A stretch of 64,000 bases of DNA, from positions 493,943 through 557,942 of the forward strand of contig JALRME010000028.1 of assembly GCA_026120035.1 (NCBI GenBank). Direction: 5' to 3'. The stretch comes from Coleophoma eucalyptorum. Lineage: Eukaryota; Ascomycota; Leotiomycetes; Helotiales; Dermateaceae. A program made the translations under genes and the position numbers. The stretch's first letter is position 1. The number at the start of each line of letters is the position of its first letter. Below are positions 1 through 11,317 of the stretch, one piece after another. The notes beneath the pieces are model-generated. The model saw only the letters and a program-made list of their open reading frames with translations, ran no database searches and was not told the origin of the DNA.

Positions 1-66
1 ATGTCCATGATCTGCGGCAGCATGGTCGTGGGAGTGAGAGTGCCCACCGTCGTGTGAATGAGACAT
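1..66 (-). CDS. 5' end of a His-rich N-terminus protein, cut by the window edge
   Basis: Reading leftwards from an ATG at 66, the frame is open for 22 codons to the window edge. It is dominated by His, Ser, Asp and Gly, in an MSHSHDGGHSHSHDH-like pattern. His-rich starts of this kind occur in fungal PITH-domain (thioredoxin-like C-terminal) proteins and in copper or zinc transporters. The PITH type is my first guess, but 22 residues cannot decide it. The coding body lies outside the window. This is inference from composition only. Confidence 0.5.
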   Translation of the reverse strand, partial: MSHSHDGGHSHSHDHAAADHGH

Positions 67-1681
67 GATTCTGGAGAGAGTGAGAGTGAGAGGAAGAACT
101 TAATGAACAGCTTTTGATAACTCGACGTATATCCTCAAAATGTCGAAAGAGCAATGCACAGAAAACTTATCAAGCTGCTGTCATGGAGGGGTTCGCGGGG
201 CTTTTGTCAATCGCTGATATCATTGGCTGCTTATTTCGTGTGGGTCGACGGCGCCCTCCGAGATATGCTTATATAAGCCCATCTTCTATTCAGGTGTGCT
301 CGTCTTCAATGTCTCGATGCTTGGCGGGCCATATGTTCCAGCTTTCAGAGTATATAGGGTGTATTTCTATTATGAACTACTAGTTGAAGAAGCAGCTATA
401 GACTGGCTAGAAAAAACCTGCGCTGCGATATTCGCTTCGGACAATTCTTTAATGGGGGGCTACGCTGATGGCTGGATGAGCGTGCACACGATATCTCAAA
501 GTATCCTGTCTACAAACGGCTTGAGGAAGCATATCTCACGAAATTATGAGTTATTCATTCTTGTATCGTGGCTTTTTAAAATTTCCTATCATGCAATATT
601 ATTGCGGCTGGTTTGTGTTCAGGGATCCAATCAGTCAAATAGGACTAATACATATTTCATTGGGCCAGCCTAATCTAGGAAATTCAGTTACGCAGCAAGG
701 ACAAGATGACGTTTAAGTAAAGTTGAGTGGCAAAATCCGAATTGTTCTTCGTTTTCATGAATTGTTTCGTGTCTTCAAGTTTCGAATTATGGATAGATCC
801 CGCACCTGCTCTAATCTTTGGAATATTGCCTTATGATTTCCTTATACCGTGATTGCTTTATGTTGAGATAGAGTGTCATATGAAGAAGTCTCTCCTGTGT
901 TCAACTTTTGGTTTCCTCCAAAAATATACAATAATCGCCTTTATGCTGAGTGTTGAAAATTGAAAGCCATTAACGATGTAATCTCAGCTCTGCAAGCGAC
1001 CGCCGCTGCTTTTCATCTGCACCCGTATTTGGGTTGTGAGAAACCATGACACAGATCTCATCTCCAATATCTTATATTTGAATTGATTCTATCATTTCAA
1101 GTCGCCTTCTTTCTGCCTTTCTTACCATAGCATAAGAAAGCCTGCACCCTTACTCGCTTAATTTTCTTGGCGATCTGCCTCTCCACCAGATTTACGTTGG
1201 CCAAGATGCATAGCTTCCTGATAACGTCCAGTACCGCTGCAAGTACTCTTGTAATGCAAGTGGGCCGATGTACTGGGGATATATTTGCCGTCCAAGAGTG
1301 ATGAGAGATTCTTAGTGTTTTATTTCTCTCACATGCAGAGTTGTTTATGTTGGGAGGACTGGCCAAGATGACACCACCTTTTATTGCTCTTGGACATTTG
1401 GAATAATGAAAAATGAGTTTATGGTCTCAAGAATATCTTTGATTGTTGCAGTCTAATGCAACTAAATTTTAGAATATAATGGGACCTAAGTGTAACTGCA
1501 GCAAAGCGCAATTAGGTCGTTAGAACAGCAGAAAAGGCCGTCTCTATAATTACTATTTACATGAAAATAATAGCCGTCATCTAGGACTGCGATCTAAAAA
1601 CCAAGCAACACCTAACTTCCCTATGCAAAGCCATGAGAATGAAATCTGAGTCTTCTTTTGATCAATCCGAGCGTCTATTAT
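67..1681. other. Intergenic, no gene recognised
   Basis: About 1.6 kb between the left-edge gene and the GH45 gene. It contains only short open frames without recognisable protein features. It is fairly AT-rich with scattered homopolymers and presumably holds the promoter of the left-edge gene and the 3' UTR of the endoglucanase. Confidence 0.6.
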
Positions 1682-2701
1682 CTAAAGCTCACATTCATCA
1701 TCTTCTTCCTCTGCGGCAGCAGAAGTGCCGCTGGCCTCTGCTGATGCAGTGGGAGTGGTGGCAGCCAAGTAGACAGGAGATGTGTATGCTGCGGTAGTCT
1801 CTGCTGCGGAAGAGCTTGTAGTAGCCGACTCCACGGAAGAGCTAGCAACTGGAGTTGAGACGACTGCAGGAGTAGAAGTTGTGGTGTCTGCAGCTGCAGC
1901 CGAAGAAGAGGCTACTGGGGAAGCTGATGAAGCCGGAGCAGATGAGGAAGCTGAAGAGGCAGCAACAGAGGTGCTTCCGGAAGGAGAAGAAGCAGCACCC
2001 ATAGAGCTATCGTCGGCTCTGGTGCAACCAGACTTTGCAGTGATTGCAGCTGGGCAAGTAACCTGCTTAAAGGATACGGTTGGGTTATCGGCACCACTGA
2101 ACCAATCGTATCGCCAGTAGCAGCCATCTTGAAGGGCAGTAGGGAAACTGGCGCATGCAGAGCGGTCGGAGATACCTCCGTACTGGGCTCCCCAGCCTGA
2201 AGAGGGAGCTCCCCATTCCTCTGTGCAACCATTATAGATTCCAACACCGCCACCTGGAATACTGATATCAAATTGGTTTGACCCAAGATCTCCACCGGTG
2301 TTGGTAGCCTGTACGATCATCTTCTTTCCAGCAACGGCTCCGCTCGTGAAGGTGAGTTCGTAACAGCCACAGCACCAGCTGGACTCGCTTCCTCCAGCAA
2401 TGTTTACCGCGGCATAACCATAGGCGAGATCATCGGTCACAGCCCATGGAGATTCGTTTGAACATTGGTATGAAGTTCCGCCGTTGCATCCAGATGCGGC
2501 GTTGTAGTCGGTGAGTGGGTTGTCTGAGATGTCACAGGTCGTGACAGGGTTTGATCCTGAGAGAAGATCGGCTTTTCCAGGCCATGCGCAAGATGGCTTG
2601 CAGCAATCCCAGTAACGGGTTGTTGTTCCAGTTCCAGAAGCTTGGGCTTGGACTTGGAGGAAGAAAGGCACAAGAGCGAGGAGGGTCTTGGTGGAAAACA
2701 T
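1682..2701 (-). CDS. Secreted endo-beta-1,4-glucanase, glycoside hydrolase family 45
   Basis: Intronless, 339 residues. The ATG at 2701 is chosen over in-frame upstream codons because it begins directly with a signal peptide (residues 1 to about 20, ending ..QVQAQ). The catalytic domain starts at once with the GH45 signature [10 protein letters not shown] (Asp32, catalytic base by analogy). It continues with [31 protein letters not shown] (which carries the Asp acting as general acid in the family) and GCYWRYDWF. Many conserved cysteines are present. The catalytic part ends near residue 235. The rest is a Ser/Ala/Thr-rich, probably O-glycosylated tail ending in an acidic stretch and ECEL. No cellulose-binding CBM1 is visible. 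The enzyme would hydrolyse cellulose or glucan outside the cell. Confidence 0.96.
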   Translation of the reverse strand: MFSTKTLLALVPFFLQVQAQASGTGTTTRYWDCCKPSCAWPGKADLLSGSNPVTTCDISDNPLTDYNAASGCNGGTSYQCSNESPWAVTDDLAYGYAAVNIAGGSESSWCCGCYELTFTSGAVAGKKMIVQATNTGGDLGSNQFDISIPGGGVGIYNGCTEEWGAPSSGWGAQYGGISDRSACASFPTALQDGCYWRYDWFSGADNPTVSFKQVTCPAAITAKSGCTRADDSSMGAASSPSGSTSVAASSASSSAPASSASPVASSSAAAADTTTSTPAVVSTPVASSSVESATTSSSAAETTAAYTSPVYLAATTPTASAEASGTSAAAEEEDDECEL

Positions 2702-3711
2702 TTTGTAGGGGTTTAGAAAAAGAACTTTGTAGATATTGGAAAAGATATCGAACGTTGTTCCGTTGAATAGACGCTGAAAATTTATATGCACTGTTGAAAA
2801 GAGTGACAGGCTCAACTTGCCGCGTGAAAATGAGTGTGGTGGTGATTGAGAGCGAAAAAGACTGGAAGGAGCAGAAATGCTTGGGGAGAGACAAGCAAAC
2901 AAAGGCAAGAAGAGCTTTTAACACTGCCGAAGATTTCTCGTTCATCAAGCAAGATTAGTATGTGCAGCCATCTCATCAATCAAATTTCTCGTATATGACA
3001 GTCACATTGGATACCACAACAACGTTCGACTAACCAAGGCACGTTGCAGGGAGGTCGTTAATCAGAAACAACCTATGCTTAAGCGAGCAGCTTTAAGTCG
3101 ATTAAACAATTAAGAACTTTGCCGAGTAATTTGGGGAGTAAGGCTGGTGCGCAAGAAGCCTATCTTATTGATTAGGCAGGCCTTGTTTGTCACCGCTCAT
3201 CCCTGGAGAATCGCTCTTCTAGATTCTCCCTCGGCGTCTTCGGCCGCGAAAGAGATTGCTCTGGAGAATTCTTCGCTTTCTGTGCCCCCGCCACACCGAC
3301 GCTTGATGTACTACTGATCTCGTAAATGATAGATCTCCTGCTGGATGTATGATGATTGCTCGGCTCGTTCCTGACCTTGGTCGATTTTTTTGACAGGTGA
3401 GGCGGGCGATAACCTGATTCGAAGCGGGTTTACAGCGACTTAATCATTTCACTCAGGGGTCTTTATTCCGCTTCGAATCGCTGCCAAATTCCAATTGCGG
3501 CTGGTACTCTAAATTCTTTATCCATGTCCATTCCATCATAACGAACTGACAGTCAAGGCTAGTGCGGAATATTTGAGCACTAGAGGTCTTCAAGTCGACA
3601 GACCCAGACAATATATGCACGTCTAAATTCAGCAACCAACCTAGGACAACCTGATAAATCTAACGGGTATCTCTCTTATTTAGGAAGTTGGTTTATGTCA
3701 AAAAGTCGGCT
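2702..3711. other. Intergenic, no gene recognised
   Basis: About 1 kb separating the GH45 start from the 3' end of the HAD phosphatase gene. It should contain the endoglucanase promoter. No convincing coding frame or RNA gene was seen. Confidence 0.6.
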
Positions 3712-4624
3712 TCAGAGCTGTGCCCCCTCTTTTACTCGCCTCTGCCCAGCGTCAATACCATACTTCTCGTACGGGAAGTCCTCAAGGCTCGGGACATACT
3801 CGGCCCAGCCGTCATCGAGTTCTCCCAACTGCCACTCATCACCAATCGGTACGAGACCAATTCTTCCGGCTAGGACCTCTCTCTTTCGTTCTCCGTATTC
3901 TTCCATCAAGCCTGGGTGTGGCACCCAGATAACTCGCATCCTTGCTCTTCTACCAGCTTCGACCCCTGGCACACTATCTTCAAATACTAGACACTCCTCG
4001 GGCGTGATCTTCTTTTCCCCCTCATCCAAACTCTCATTGATGGTCTGTAGCGCCATGAGAAAGATGTCCGGAGCAGGTTTGCCTCTTCCTTTCTTGACTC
4101 GTGGATCGTCCCCTAGGACTCTCCTGTGCTCCTCGAACACACTGAATGTCTGCTTGGTCTCCGGCCGTGATGTCTTCATCTCGAAATTGTACTTCTCACT
4201 GCTGGAAGCCAAAGCAATATGGACTTTGTTGCCAGAAATGTCATGTGCAACTTTCAGTTGAGACAGCAACTGCTCGACACCCGGTAGCGGTTTACAATTT
4301 GGGAAATGCAAGTGCTGTTGTTCTCTGAGTTCTTGCTTGTATTGTTCGCGAGAAATGGGCAGTGAAGCCCATGCGTGGAACACTTCGCCTGTGGAAGACC
4401 CAGGAACGCCCATGAGTTTGGCCTTTACAGACCACGGTAGATTTGGCTTGCCATACTTAGCCAGTATCTTGTTTGCACAAATTGTGTACATCTCTTCCGT
4501 GTCAATTAATAGACCATCCATGTCAAATATACAGGCTCTGACCGGCGGGAAGCTAACTCCATCATTAGTCGACTTACCCTGGGGCGCCGAAATGTACTCA
4601 CTCTGTTCGTGATGTGGAACCCAT
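3712..4624 (-). CDS. HAD-superfamily phosphatase (pseudouridine-5'-phosphatase-like)
   Basis: Two exons, 4602-4624 and 3712-4552, split by a 49-nt intron (GTGAGT donor, CTAAT branch site, TTAG acceptor), give 287 residues. Splicing restores MGSTSRTDFPPVRACIFDMDG, so the nucleophile motif FDMDG (Asp18, Asp20) is preceded by a proper N-terminus. The other HAD motifs follow: ALASSS (motif II), a KGRGKPAPDIF lysine region (motif III) and CLVFEDSVPGVEAG (motif IV). A helical cap sits between motifs I and II, as in the beta-phosphoglucomutase/pseudouridine-5'-phosphatase group. It is probably a soluble small-phosphometabolite phosphatase. The exact substrate cannot be told from sequence. Confidence 0.9.
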
Positions 4625-5552
4625 GGTATTGATTATTCCCTAACTCTTTGATATACGTCCGTGGTTTCTCTTTCTGGTAACAAGATTTTGCAAGGTCACT
4701 TGCTCAATCGTGACTGATGACTGTTGAGAATAAGCGCTGGATGAATGTACAGCCGTGCTCTTTGACGAGTAATTCCAGCACGGTCTTTGTGGATCGTTCC
4801 TCGGTCTCGGCAGTGAAATGTATTTATGAACGATTTGCAGCGAAGCAAGTCACACAACTGAAGCAAGCCGCTTAAGAAAAACAATCGAGGCAAGTCCTCG
4901 GTCTGGGGGGTTATCTGGAGAAGATGGAGGCTGGTATGGAGACAGAAGAGACATCCAGGGGTAAAGAGCGAGCGGTCAACCGAAGCCGTCTCAACGCTAG
5001 AAAAACCATACCCGATGCCCGGACAGAATTCGGTAACACGTGGAGAGACCAAAGAGCGTCTTGAATTTTCGAACGTACCGTAGGCGCTTGGGTGTGTTTC
5101 TCTAGTATGGCTTTGGTTTAGATGGGATTGGCTCTTATGGTGCTTGGACACGGCTACTTAGACAATCAAGTCTGCAGTTGCATCATCAAACTTGAGTTTA
5201 GACTTATTCCGTTGGCCCGTCGTGCCCCCCACTAACTACTAATTGCTAAAGAACTCCGGAGATAAAATACCCCTTGCGAACGTTTAATCTCATCCATGAA
5301 AGTCAAAACTGGCAAAAATAAAGCATATGTCAAGACAAGAGTCATAAATCATGAATTAACATCAAGCTGGAACAATGGAGTGTTGGTTGAAATTTGTTTG
5401 TTTGATTGGTTTTTTTTTTTGTTTTCCTTCTTCTTTCTTTCAATCGAGTAGTTAAACTCGACTTACAAAATCAAGTGGTTAACAGGTGAAATTTGTGGAC
5501 TTACCTGGAAAGCTCTGTTGATGCTCTAATCCTGCCTGCGTTCTGTTAGGCT
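4625..5552. other. Intergenic; contains a weak 151-codon open frame
   Basis: Upstream region of the HAD gene and downstream region of the next gene. A frame at 4696-5151 on the minus strand is open for 151 codons but has no family resemblance and irregular composition, so it is not called as a gene. A poly-T/pyrimidine stretch lies near 5408-5440. A good splice donor (minus strand, just below 5516) lies after the stop of the 143-residue gene and may belong to a 3'-UTR intron. Confidence 0.5.
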
Positions 5553-5984
5553 TCACTTCCCAAGCTCCCTTTCCAGCCTCGCATACCTATCTCGAGATTC
5601 CTGGATCTTTTTGTCGAGTTCTCTGGTTTTTCTCTTCCATTCGGCAAGCTCAGCCTCGAGATTGGCCAGCTCCATATCAATGAGAGTCATGAACCAGTCG
5701 TCTCTAGTGAGCTGTTCTTCCTCTGTGGCGTCCCAGAGGATCTCCCCCTTATCCTCTGGCTTGGTTGGGCTTCTGTTCTGTCTCTTCTGAGCTGTGATTT
5801 CAGCGTTCATTGATTGCATCTCAAGATATGTCAGCAATTCATCATCCGTAACGAGATCTACCTTTTTGTATGTCTTGAGCTTTTGGAGCTTCTTCGACAA
5901 AATTGAAGGCATGCCGAGTTTTGGGTTGGGCGTTTTGTCGGGTTCACAGTGAACAGTCAACTTGGGAGATGAACATGAACCCAT
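5553..5984 (-). CDS. Hypothetical protein with C-terminal coiled coil
   Basis: A 143-residue frame without introns. I do not recognise the family. The N-terminal third is basic and Ser/Pro-rich. The C-terminal half (about residues 95-143) is a strongly charged Glu/Lys/Arg helix with a coiled-coil look (LANLEAELAEWKRKTREL). Just upstream of the ATG, on the coding strand, lies a canonical donor (AAG/GTAAGT). The 5' end could therefore be spliced, with translation starting at a downstream Met such as residue 26. Codon usage and a clean start support a real gene, but the start is uncertain. Confidence 0.6.
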   Translation of the reverse strand: MGSCSSPKLTVHCEPDKTPNPKLGMPSILSKKLQKLKTYKKVDLVTDDELLTYLEMQSMNAEITAQKRQNRSPTKPEDKGEILWDATEEEQLTRDDWFMTLIDMELANLEAELAEWKRKTRELDKKIQESRDRYARLERELGK

Positions 5985-6679
5985 GACTTACCTTGTGGTA
6001 CGTTCGTCACTTCAATCCCACTAGTTGCTATAGTTGTTCGTATAGGTGTTGTCGTTGTTGAGAGACCTATTGAACAAGCCAGGACTGAGACGACTCTTTT
6101 ATACCTCAGACCAACAATGGCTCTTTATTTGTATTTAGCTTGTGTCCCTCATGAATGATCCTTTGATCCTTTAATGACCTACCAAGATAGGGACAAAGAT
6201 GTCCGGCGAGCTAGGTATGTAAGACAATGGGGCAAAGGCGACGTTGAGCGACATTAAAGAGGTCCCTGAAATATAGGATTATGACCATAGTAACATGGCT
6301 TTGCTCTTCTTCAGGCCAGTGAAATAATAAAGCCAATAACCCAACTAGCCTGAGTAATTCAAATTCCAAGCAAGCTCAAAAACGCCAGCGGATCAGACGA
6401 ACAAGGAAGAATCACCCCCCTCCCAAAAACAACGAAAGGTCTCTCAAATACTGGAATTTGAACGACCTAGAACCGCAAAGAAGTTCGACAGTTTGATAAA
6501 AGAACTGGAAGAATTTCCTATATAGACAAGAAGAAGACGCCCTAATTTGGAGGGATTCGAAATGATCCATAACAACCATTTACCAGGAATGGGAAGTGAT
6601 GGGAAGATATCGTGACGAAATGATAAAGCAGGTTCTCTAGTCTCTTGAAAATTTTACTCAGGGCTATCTTCTGTATCTC
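5985..6679. other. Intergenic, no gene recognised
   Basis: About 0.7 kb. It should hold the promoter of the 143-residue gene and the 3' UTR of the 329-residue gene, which lies to its right on the same strand. Nothing else is supported. Confidence 0.6.
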
Positions 6680-7715
6680 CTACCTCCCACCCAATCTTTT
6701 CACGTCTCGTCTTACCTCTTCCAATTCTCTAACCATCTCCCCGTAGACTCTAGCAATCTCTTTCATTGTGCGTTCTTTGGTATCGTCCTCTCTTCCGATA
6801 CCATAAGCCCAGAGCTCCCTCTCCAGCAGTTTCCTCCTCTCATTCAATCTCTCCCTACCGTTCCTCAGTTCTCTCTCATAGTTACCCAATGCATCCTTGA
6901 CGTCCTCGGTATACACCATCTTGTCAGCCTTCCCCACCAAGATCTTAGCTTCTATCTCCTCCTTCTTCGCCGAGAGTGCAAGGTATTCTGATTTAGTCTT
7001 AGCATTTCGAGATATTGCCCCGTGTTTGTTCTGCTCAAGGATGTGAATCGTGAATGTGATCGCCATTTGATACAGCCCGAGTAGGGTTGTGGTCTTTGTC
7101 ACCAATCCTACCCGCCGCTGTTCAATCTCTAGCTTCTCCTGAAGAAGCTGCTTCTGCATTTCCGTGGCCAACGGAACAATCTTCGGGATCTGCCGGTGTA
7201 GAAATGAGGGATTGCTTGTAGGGGATAGTATTCGTGCAAGACTCAGAGCCTGGTTGTGGAGATGGCTGGATATCAATTCGCCAATCCGCGGAGTATAGGT
7301 AGGCAGTAGAGCCCATTTTTCGGTACTTTCGAGGAGCTGCCTTTGCTCAAGTGGAATGTCAGGACTCGAGAGTCGATGGGAAAGGAGGAGGATAAGTTCG
7401 ACGAGTTCAGCTGGAAGGGAGGGAGCCTGTGACTTAGATCTGGAAGTCTCGGACAGATCAGCAGTCTGGAGAGTGTTTCGTATGAGATGCCTCTTGTTGG
7501 CCCTTATTCGCACAGCAGTGAGAGACTAGTATATGATCAGTGGCATTCAACACGACGTATGATGCTTCTACTTCTGAGACTGTGTTGCGCTCTTTTTGCG
7601 CCGGGGGGTTTTTCGTGGCGCCAGACGGGTCCAGGATATTTTTGGATAGTGTAGCATATAGCAAGGCAAACTTTGGGTTGCTCTGAAGCACTGAATCTTC
7701 AATCGGAGGTAACAT
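6680..7715 (-). CDS. Conserved-type fungal coiled-coil protein, function unknown
   Basis: Two exons, 7572-7715 and 6680-7525, separated by a 46-nt intron (donor GTAGAA, acceptor CTAG), give 329 residues. Exon 1 begins MLPPIEDSVLQSNPKF and supplies the true ATG; the second exon has no suitable ATG near its start. The protein is almost entirely helical and charged, with long heptad-like stretches (about residues 160-325) and no catalytic motif or membrane segment. The general build recalls small coiled-coil subunits of microtubule or augmin-type complexes, but that is only a resemblance in architecture. Confidence 0.75.
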
Positions 7716-7931
7716 CTTTGTATGTAGATGCTCACATTTGATGTTGGTTGTTGTTTACATGCAAACGCAGAATCACGTGTCAAATGTCATTTGGAAATCA
7801 TGCATGTTATACAAGTACATTGGAAAACTATCTAAGATATCAGGTATAGTTGACCAATTCAGGAAACCTCCCATCCAAAGACATCGAAATTTTTAGGGTA
7901 CGCCTACCATCCCAAATGTTACAGGCTTTTC

Positions 7932-9526
7932 TTATGGCTTTACAGCGTGGATGGCCTCGGCAAGTCTCTTGACGTTTCCGGTTGTGATACCTGCTACTGA
8001 AATTCTGCCATCCTTTGTAGCGTAGACAGAGTGCTTTACTATTGTCAGTATAATTTTTCGGGAAAGAGACGGAAAGTAAACTGACCTCCTTGGCCAACTT
8101 GTCCATCTGCTCAGGTGTCAATCCAGTGTAGGCGAACATGCCGATTTGGCTGGTGATGTGGCTCCAGTCATGCTTGGATCCAAGATCTTCGAGGTTCTTC
8201 TTCAACAAAGCTCTCATCTCAATGATGCGGTCGGCCATTCCCTTGACTTCGCCCAACCATTGCTTGTTCAAAGCTGGGTCGTTCAAAATCTGGGAAGCAA
8301 TACGGGCACCGTGGACAGGTGGGTTAGAGTAAAGAGGTCGGACAAGAATCTTGACCTGGGAGTCGACACGCTTCTTCTCATCGGCATTTTCGCATACGAT
8401 TGAGAAGGCACCAACACGCTCTCCATAAAGACCCTGGAATGATTAGCTGACATAGTTTATACCTATTATGGATTTCTCACCATGTTCTTGGCGAAAGATT
8501 GGGCAAGAGCGACATTGTGGCCTTGCTCAATGAAGTGTCGGACTGGGAAAGCATCCTTGTTGGTATCTCCAGAGGCAAATCCCTGGTATGCCATATCAAA
8601 GAAAGCAAAATGCTCTCCAGCCTTAACAGCATCGCTGATCTCCTTCCATTGCTCTGGGGTTGGGTCTACACCAGTAGGATTGTGTGCGCACGCATGGAGC
8701 AAGAAAAGACTGCCTTTTGGTGCAGCCTTGATATCTGCAACCATACCTTCAAAGTCCAGACCAATGGTGTCCTTGTTATAGTATCGGTACTTCTCAACTT
8801 CAAGACCACAGTCCTTGAAGACTGCACCGTGGTTTGCCCATGATGGTGTAGGAATGTAGATCTTCTTGGAAGGGAAGAATCTAGCGAAGAAAGCACCTCC
8901 AATGCGAAGCGCTCCTGTGCCTGAGATCGATTGAGTGATGACAACACGGTCGAGAGCGCTTGATCCCTCGCCATACGCAAGGACAGCAGCGGCCTTGGTG
9001 AACTCTGGTACTCCGGTAATTCCTGCGTATTCCTTGTTGAGCTTTGCAGCGATGACTTGGTCTTCGGCAGTTCGTACACTGGGGAGGACGTATGGTTTGC
9101 CTTGGTCGTCACGGTATGCACCAACACCTGCAGATTATGATAAATATTGTGATCATCCTTCAGAATGGTTATTCGCACCTAGGTTGATCTTCTCCTTGAA
9201 ACTGTCTGCCTTGAAAGCCTCGGTAATACCTGAGGTGAAGTTAGCAAAACAAGCATGAAGCTGCATGCGGAACAAACTCACCAAGAATGGCCTTTGCACG
9301 CGCTATAGTCAGTTGCTATACCGATATTTCGAGAAGAGTAGCTTCACTTACATCCTAATTCCATTGTTAGCGAGTTACAGCATTACAGCGAGGCCGCTTA
9401 ATGACATACTGGAGGTCCTTGTGGAACGTTGTCCCAAGTTGATGCTGCTCGAATAGCATTGCAGCTGCGTGCAGCAACGCCACGAACGGCCACACGACGG
9501 CCAGCGACTCTTACGGAAGAAAGCAT
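7932..9526 (-). CDS. AAT1: Aspartate aminotransferase, mitochondrial
   Basis: Seven exons: 9410-9526, 9352-9354 (3 nt), 9282-9291 (10 nt), 9179-9229, 8481-9127, 8086-8433 and 7932-8033. They give 425 residues. The enzyme interconverts aspartate plus 2-oxoglutarate and oxaloacetate plus glutamate using pyridoxal phosphate. The first 30 residues are rich in Arg, Ala, Ser and Val with no acidic residue, typical of a mitochondrial targeting peptide. Class I aminotransferase motifs follow: [36 protein letters not shown] and the PLP-binding Lys274 in [16 protein letters not shown]. The two microexons supply the conserved PPDAILGITEAF segment. Leaving out the 3-nt exon would delete the Asp of this motif. 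The gene diverges from NRK1 across 547 bp. Confidence 0.95.
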
Positions 9527-10073
9527 GTTGATGTACAGAAGGATTGCGGGATGAAGGATGAACAAAAGCAGCAATTGGATCTTATAAATTGTAGAAAGTG
9601 GACCGAGTGAATAAGTCAGACCATGAGTCGAATTGAGAATAATCGGAGATCGGACGCAAACCGGGGAAGCGTATGCTAGCGCTCCAATCGGCAGCCGTTT
9701 GCATGCTCCACAAGGTAGACGGCCTCCCGCCTTCGCCCGCCATGTGACAAGCTATACTTGGCCCTTGGGAATACCTTCATCTTCCAACGCGGATCTGACT
9801 CCAGATTTGCACCATTGGTCACGATCGTCCTCAGTCTCAACCCCATCAGATAGATATCAAGAGCTGGCTCCCTCTGCCCCATTCGCAGTCCTGCTTCTAC
9901 AGTTAGAGCAGCTGCAATTCTGGCTCCAATTTATGCTGGATCGGGAAAGCGGTGAACAACGTCTCAGCTGATTGTATCCACTCGTCCGAGGAGCTCAAAC
10001 AGCTCACCCCTCCCTCAAACGAAGCTCAAGAGGCACGCACCATCACATCAAGAAAGAGAGTGCGATAGGCACA
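9527..10073. promoter_or_regulatory. Divergent intergenic region between AAT1 and NRK1
   Basis: A 547-bp region between two outward-facing start codons, so it must hold both promoters. An open frame at 9633-9971 on the plus strand has no recognisable content and is treated as chance or 5' UTR. No specific binding site is claimed. Confidence 0.5.
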
Positions 10074-11091
10074 ATGACAGCCCCGCGCAAGGCTGTAGTC
10101 CTTGGGATAAGTGGTTGTTCATCAAGTGGTAAAACAACCCTCAGTCGCCTGCTCAGAGACATCTTTCCCAATACCTTTGTCCTTCACGAGGACGACTTCT
10201 ACCGTCCCGAGACCGAGTAAGTCTTGTTTCCCCTCCTGGTGTTTAGACCTGAAAGTAGATATGGTTGGATATGCTTTGGGTCTTGCCAGAAGCGCCCACG
10301 CATCAGATCAAGCGCACGTACGCTGGGTGCTTGTCTTGCTCTGCAATAGGTCTTTCGAGAACTGATCGATTTCTAGACTGCCAAAGAAAGATGATCTTCT
10401 TGATTGGGACTGTGCAGAGTCGTTGAATATTCCAGACATCGTGACGTCGCTTGAGCATATTCGTGAGAAGGGGACATTTCCTGTCAGTTCGATGCTCCCA
10501 CCAGTCACCACGAAGTAGAGTGGCATAATATCTGAACGAGCACCTTCTTACATCTTGTAGCCTAATTTGGATTCCAAGGAAGATCAGAACTCGGTTGGTA
10601 AATGTCCAGTCTCTGATGCCGTCATTGAGTCAATGAAAGCCAAAGTGAAGGCATGGACACAGCCTGGTTGTCTTGGCCATGGCATCTTGACTGATAGCAA
10701 GGAACCAGTTCGACTTTGCGTTTTCGACGGCTTCCTTCTTTATTCGCATTCTATGGCTTCAGTACAGCCTCAGATGGATATAAAATTGTTCCTGAGAGTA
10801 AGCTATGCAAAGGCCAAGGCCAGGCGAGAAGCCCGAAGTGGCTACGTTACTCTGGAAGGCTTTTGGGAAGATCCTCCAGGATATGTGGACAAGATCGTTT
10901 GGCCAAATTATGTTGAAGATCACAAGTGGATGTTTGAGGATGGAGATGTGGAGGGACGTTTGAAGGACGATGTCCTTTCGAAATGGAACATCAAATGTCA
11001 AGATGGCTTGGATTTGGACATGACAACGACTCTGAAGTGGGCAGTAGACCTCATTATGGAAACATTGCCGAGCTTAGTCGCCAGAAAATAA
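10074..11091 (+). CDS. NRK1: Nicotinamide riboside kinase / uridine kinase-like P-loop kinase
   Basis: Three exons, 10074-10216, 10377-10482 and 10561-11091, give 259 residues. The Walker A loop GISGCSSSGKTTLSRLL lies at about residues 11-27. HEDDFYRP follows (the Asp and Tyr region that binds the nucleoside in the NRK family). LFLRVSYAKAKARREARSGY is the lid-type arginine segment, and VWPNYVEDHKWMF comes after it. Length and motif order fit fungal nicotinamide riboside kinases, which phosphorylate nicotinamide riboside to NMN in NAD salvage, better than uridine kinases. Introns are 160 and 78 nt. The ATG at 10074 is the first one that precedes the P-loop strand. Confidence 0.9.
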
Positions 11092-11317
11092 TACAATTTT
11101 ATTGCACATCCAATTTAAGACACTCAAAGTCCCGCTCACTTCAAGGCACCGTCTGATTCCCTTTCTCGTCAAAATCATAACGCCCTCCCAGAAGTTTAAT
11201 GTCCATTTCATAACTTCTTTATTCGTCATATATCATGTATGATCCACCAGGAGTATCTTACAGTCCAAAATTTCAGTCTAAAAATACACCATATCTTATC
11301 ACTTCCTCATCATGCAC

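Noticed and set aside
1782..2120. 112-codon Ala/Glu/Val-rich frame on the plus strand
   Set aside because: Mirror of the low-complexity tail of the GH45 gene. Composition is explained by the opposite strand.
4696..5151. 151-codon minus-strand frame
   Set aside because: No family resemblance or splicing support, and it sits directly upstream of the HAD gene.
9633..9971. 112-codon frame upstream of NRK1
   Set aside because: Lies in the AAT1/NRK1 divergent promoter and lacks recognisable features. The NRK1 start at 10074 fits the family better.
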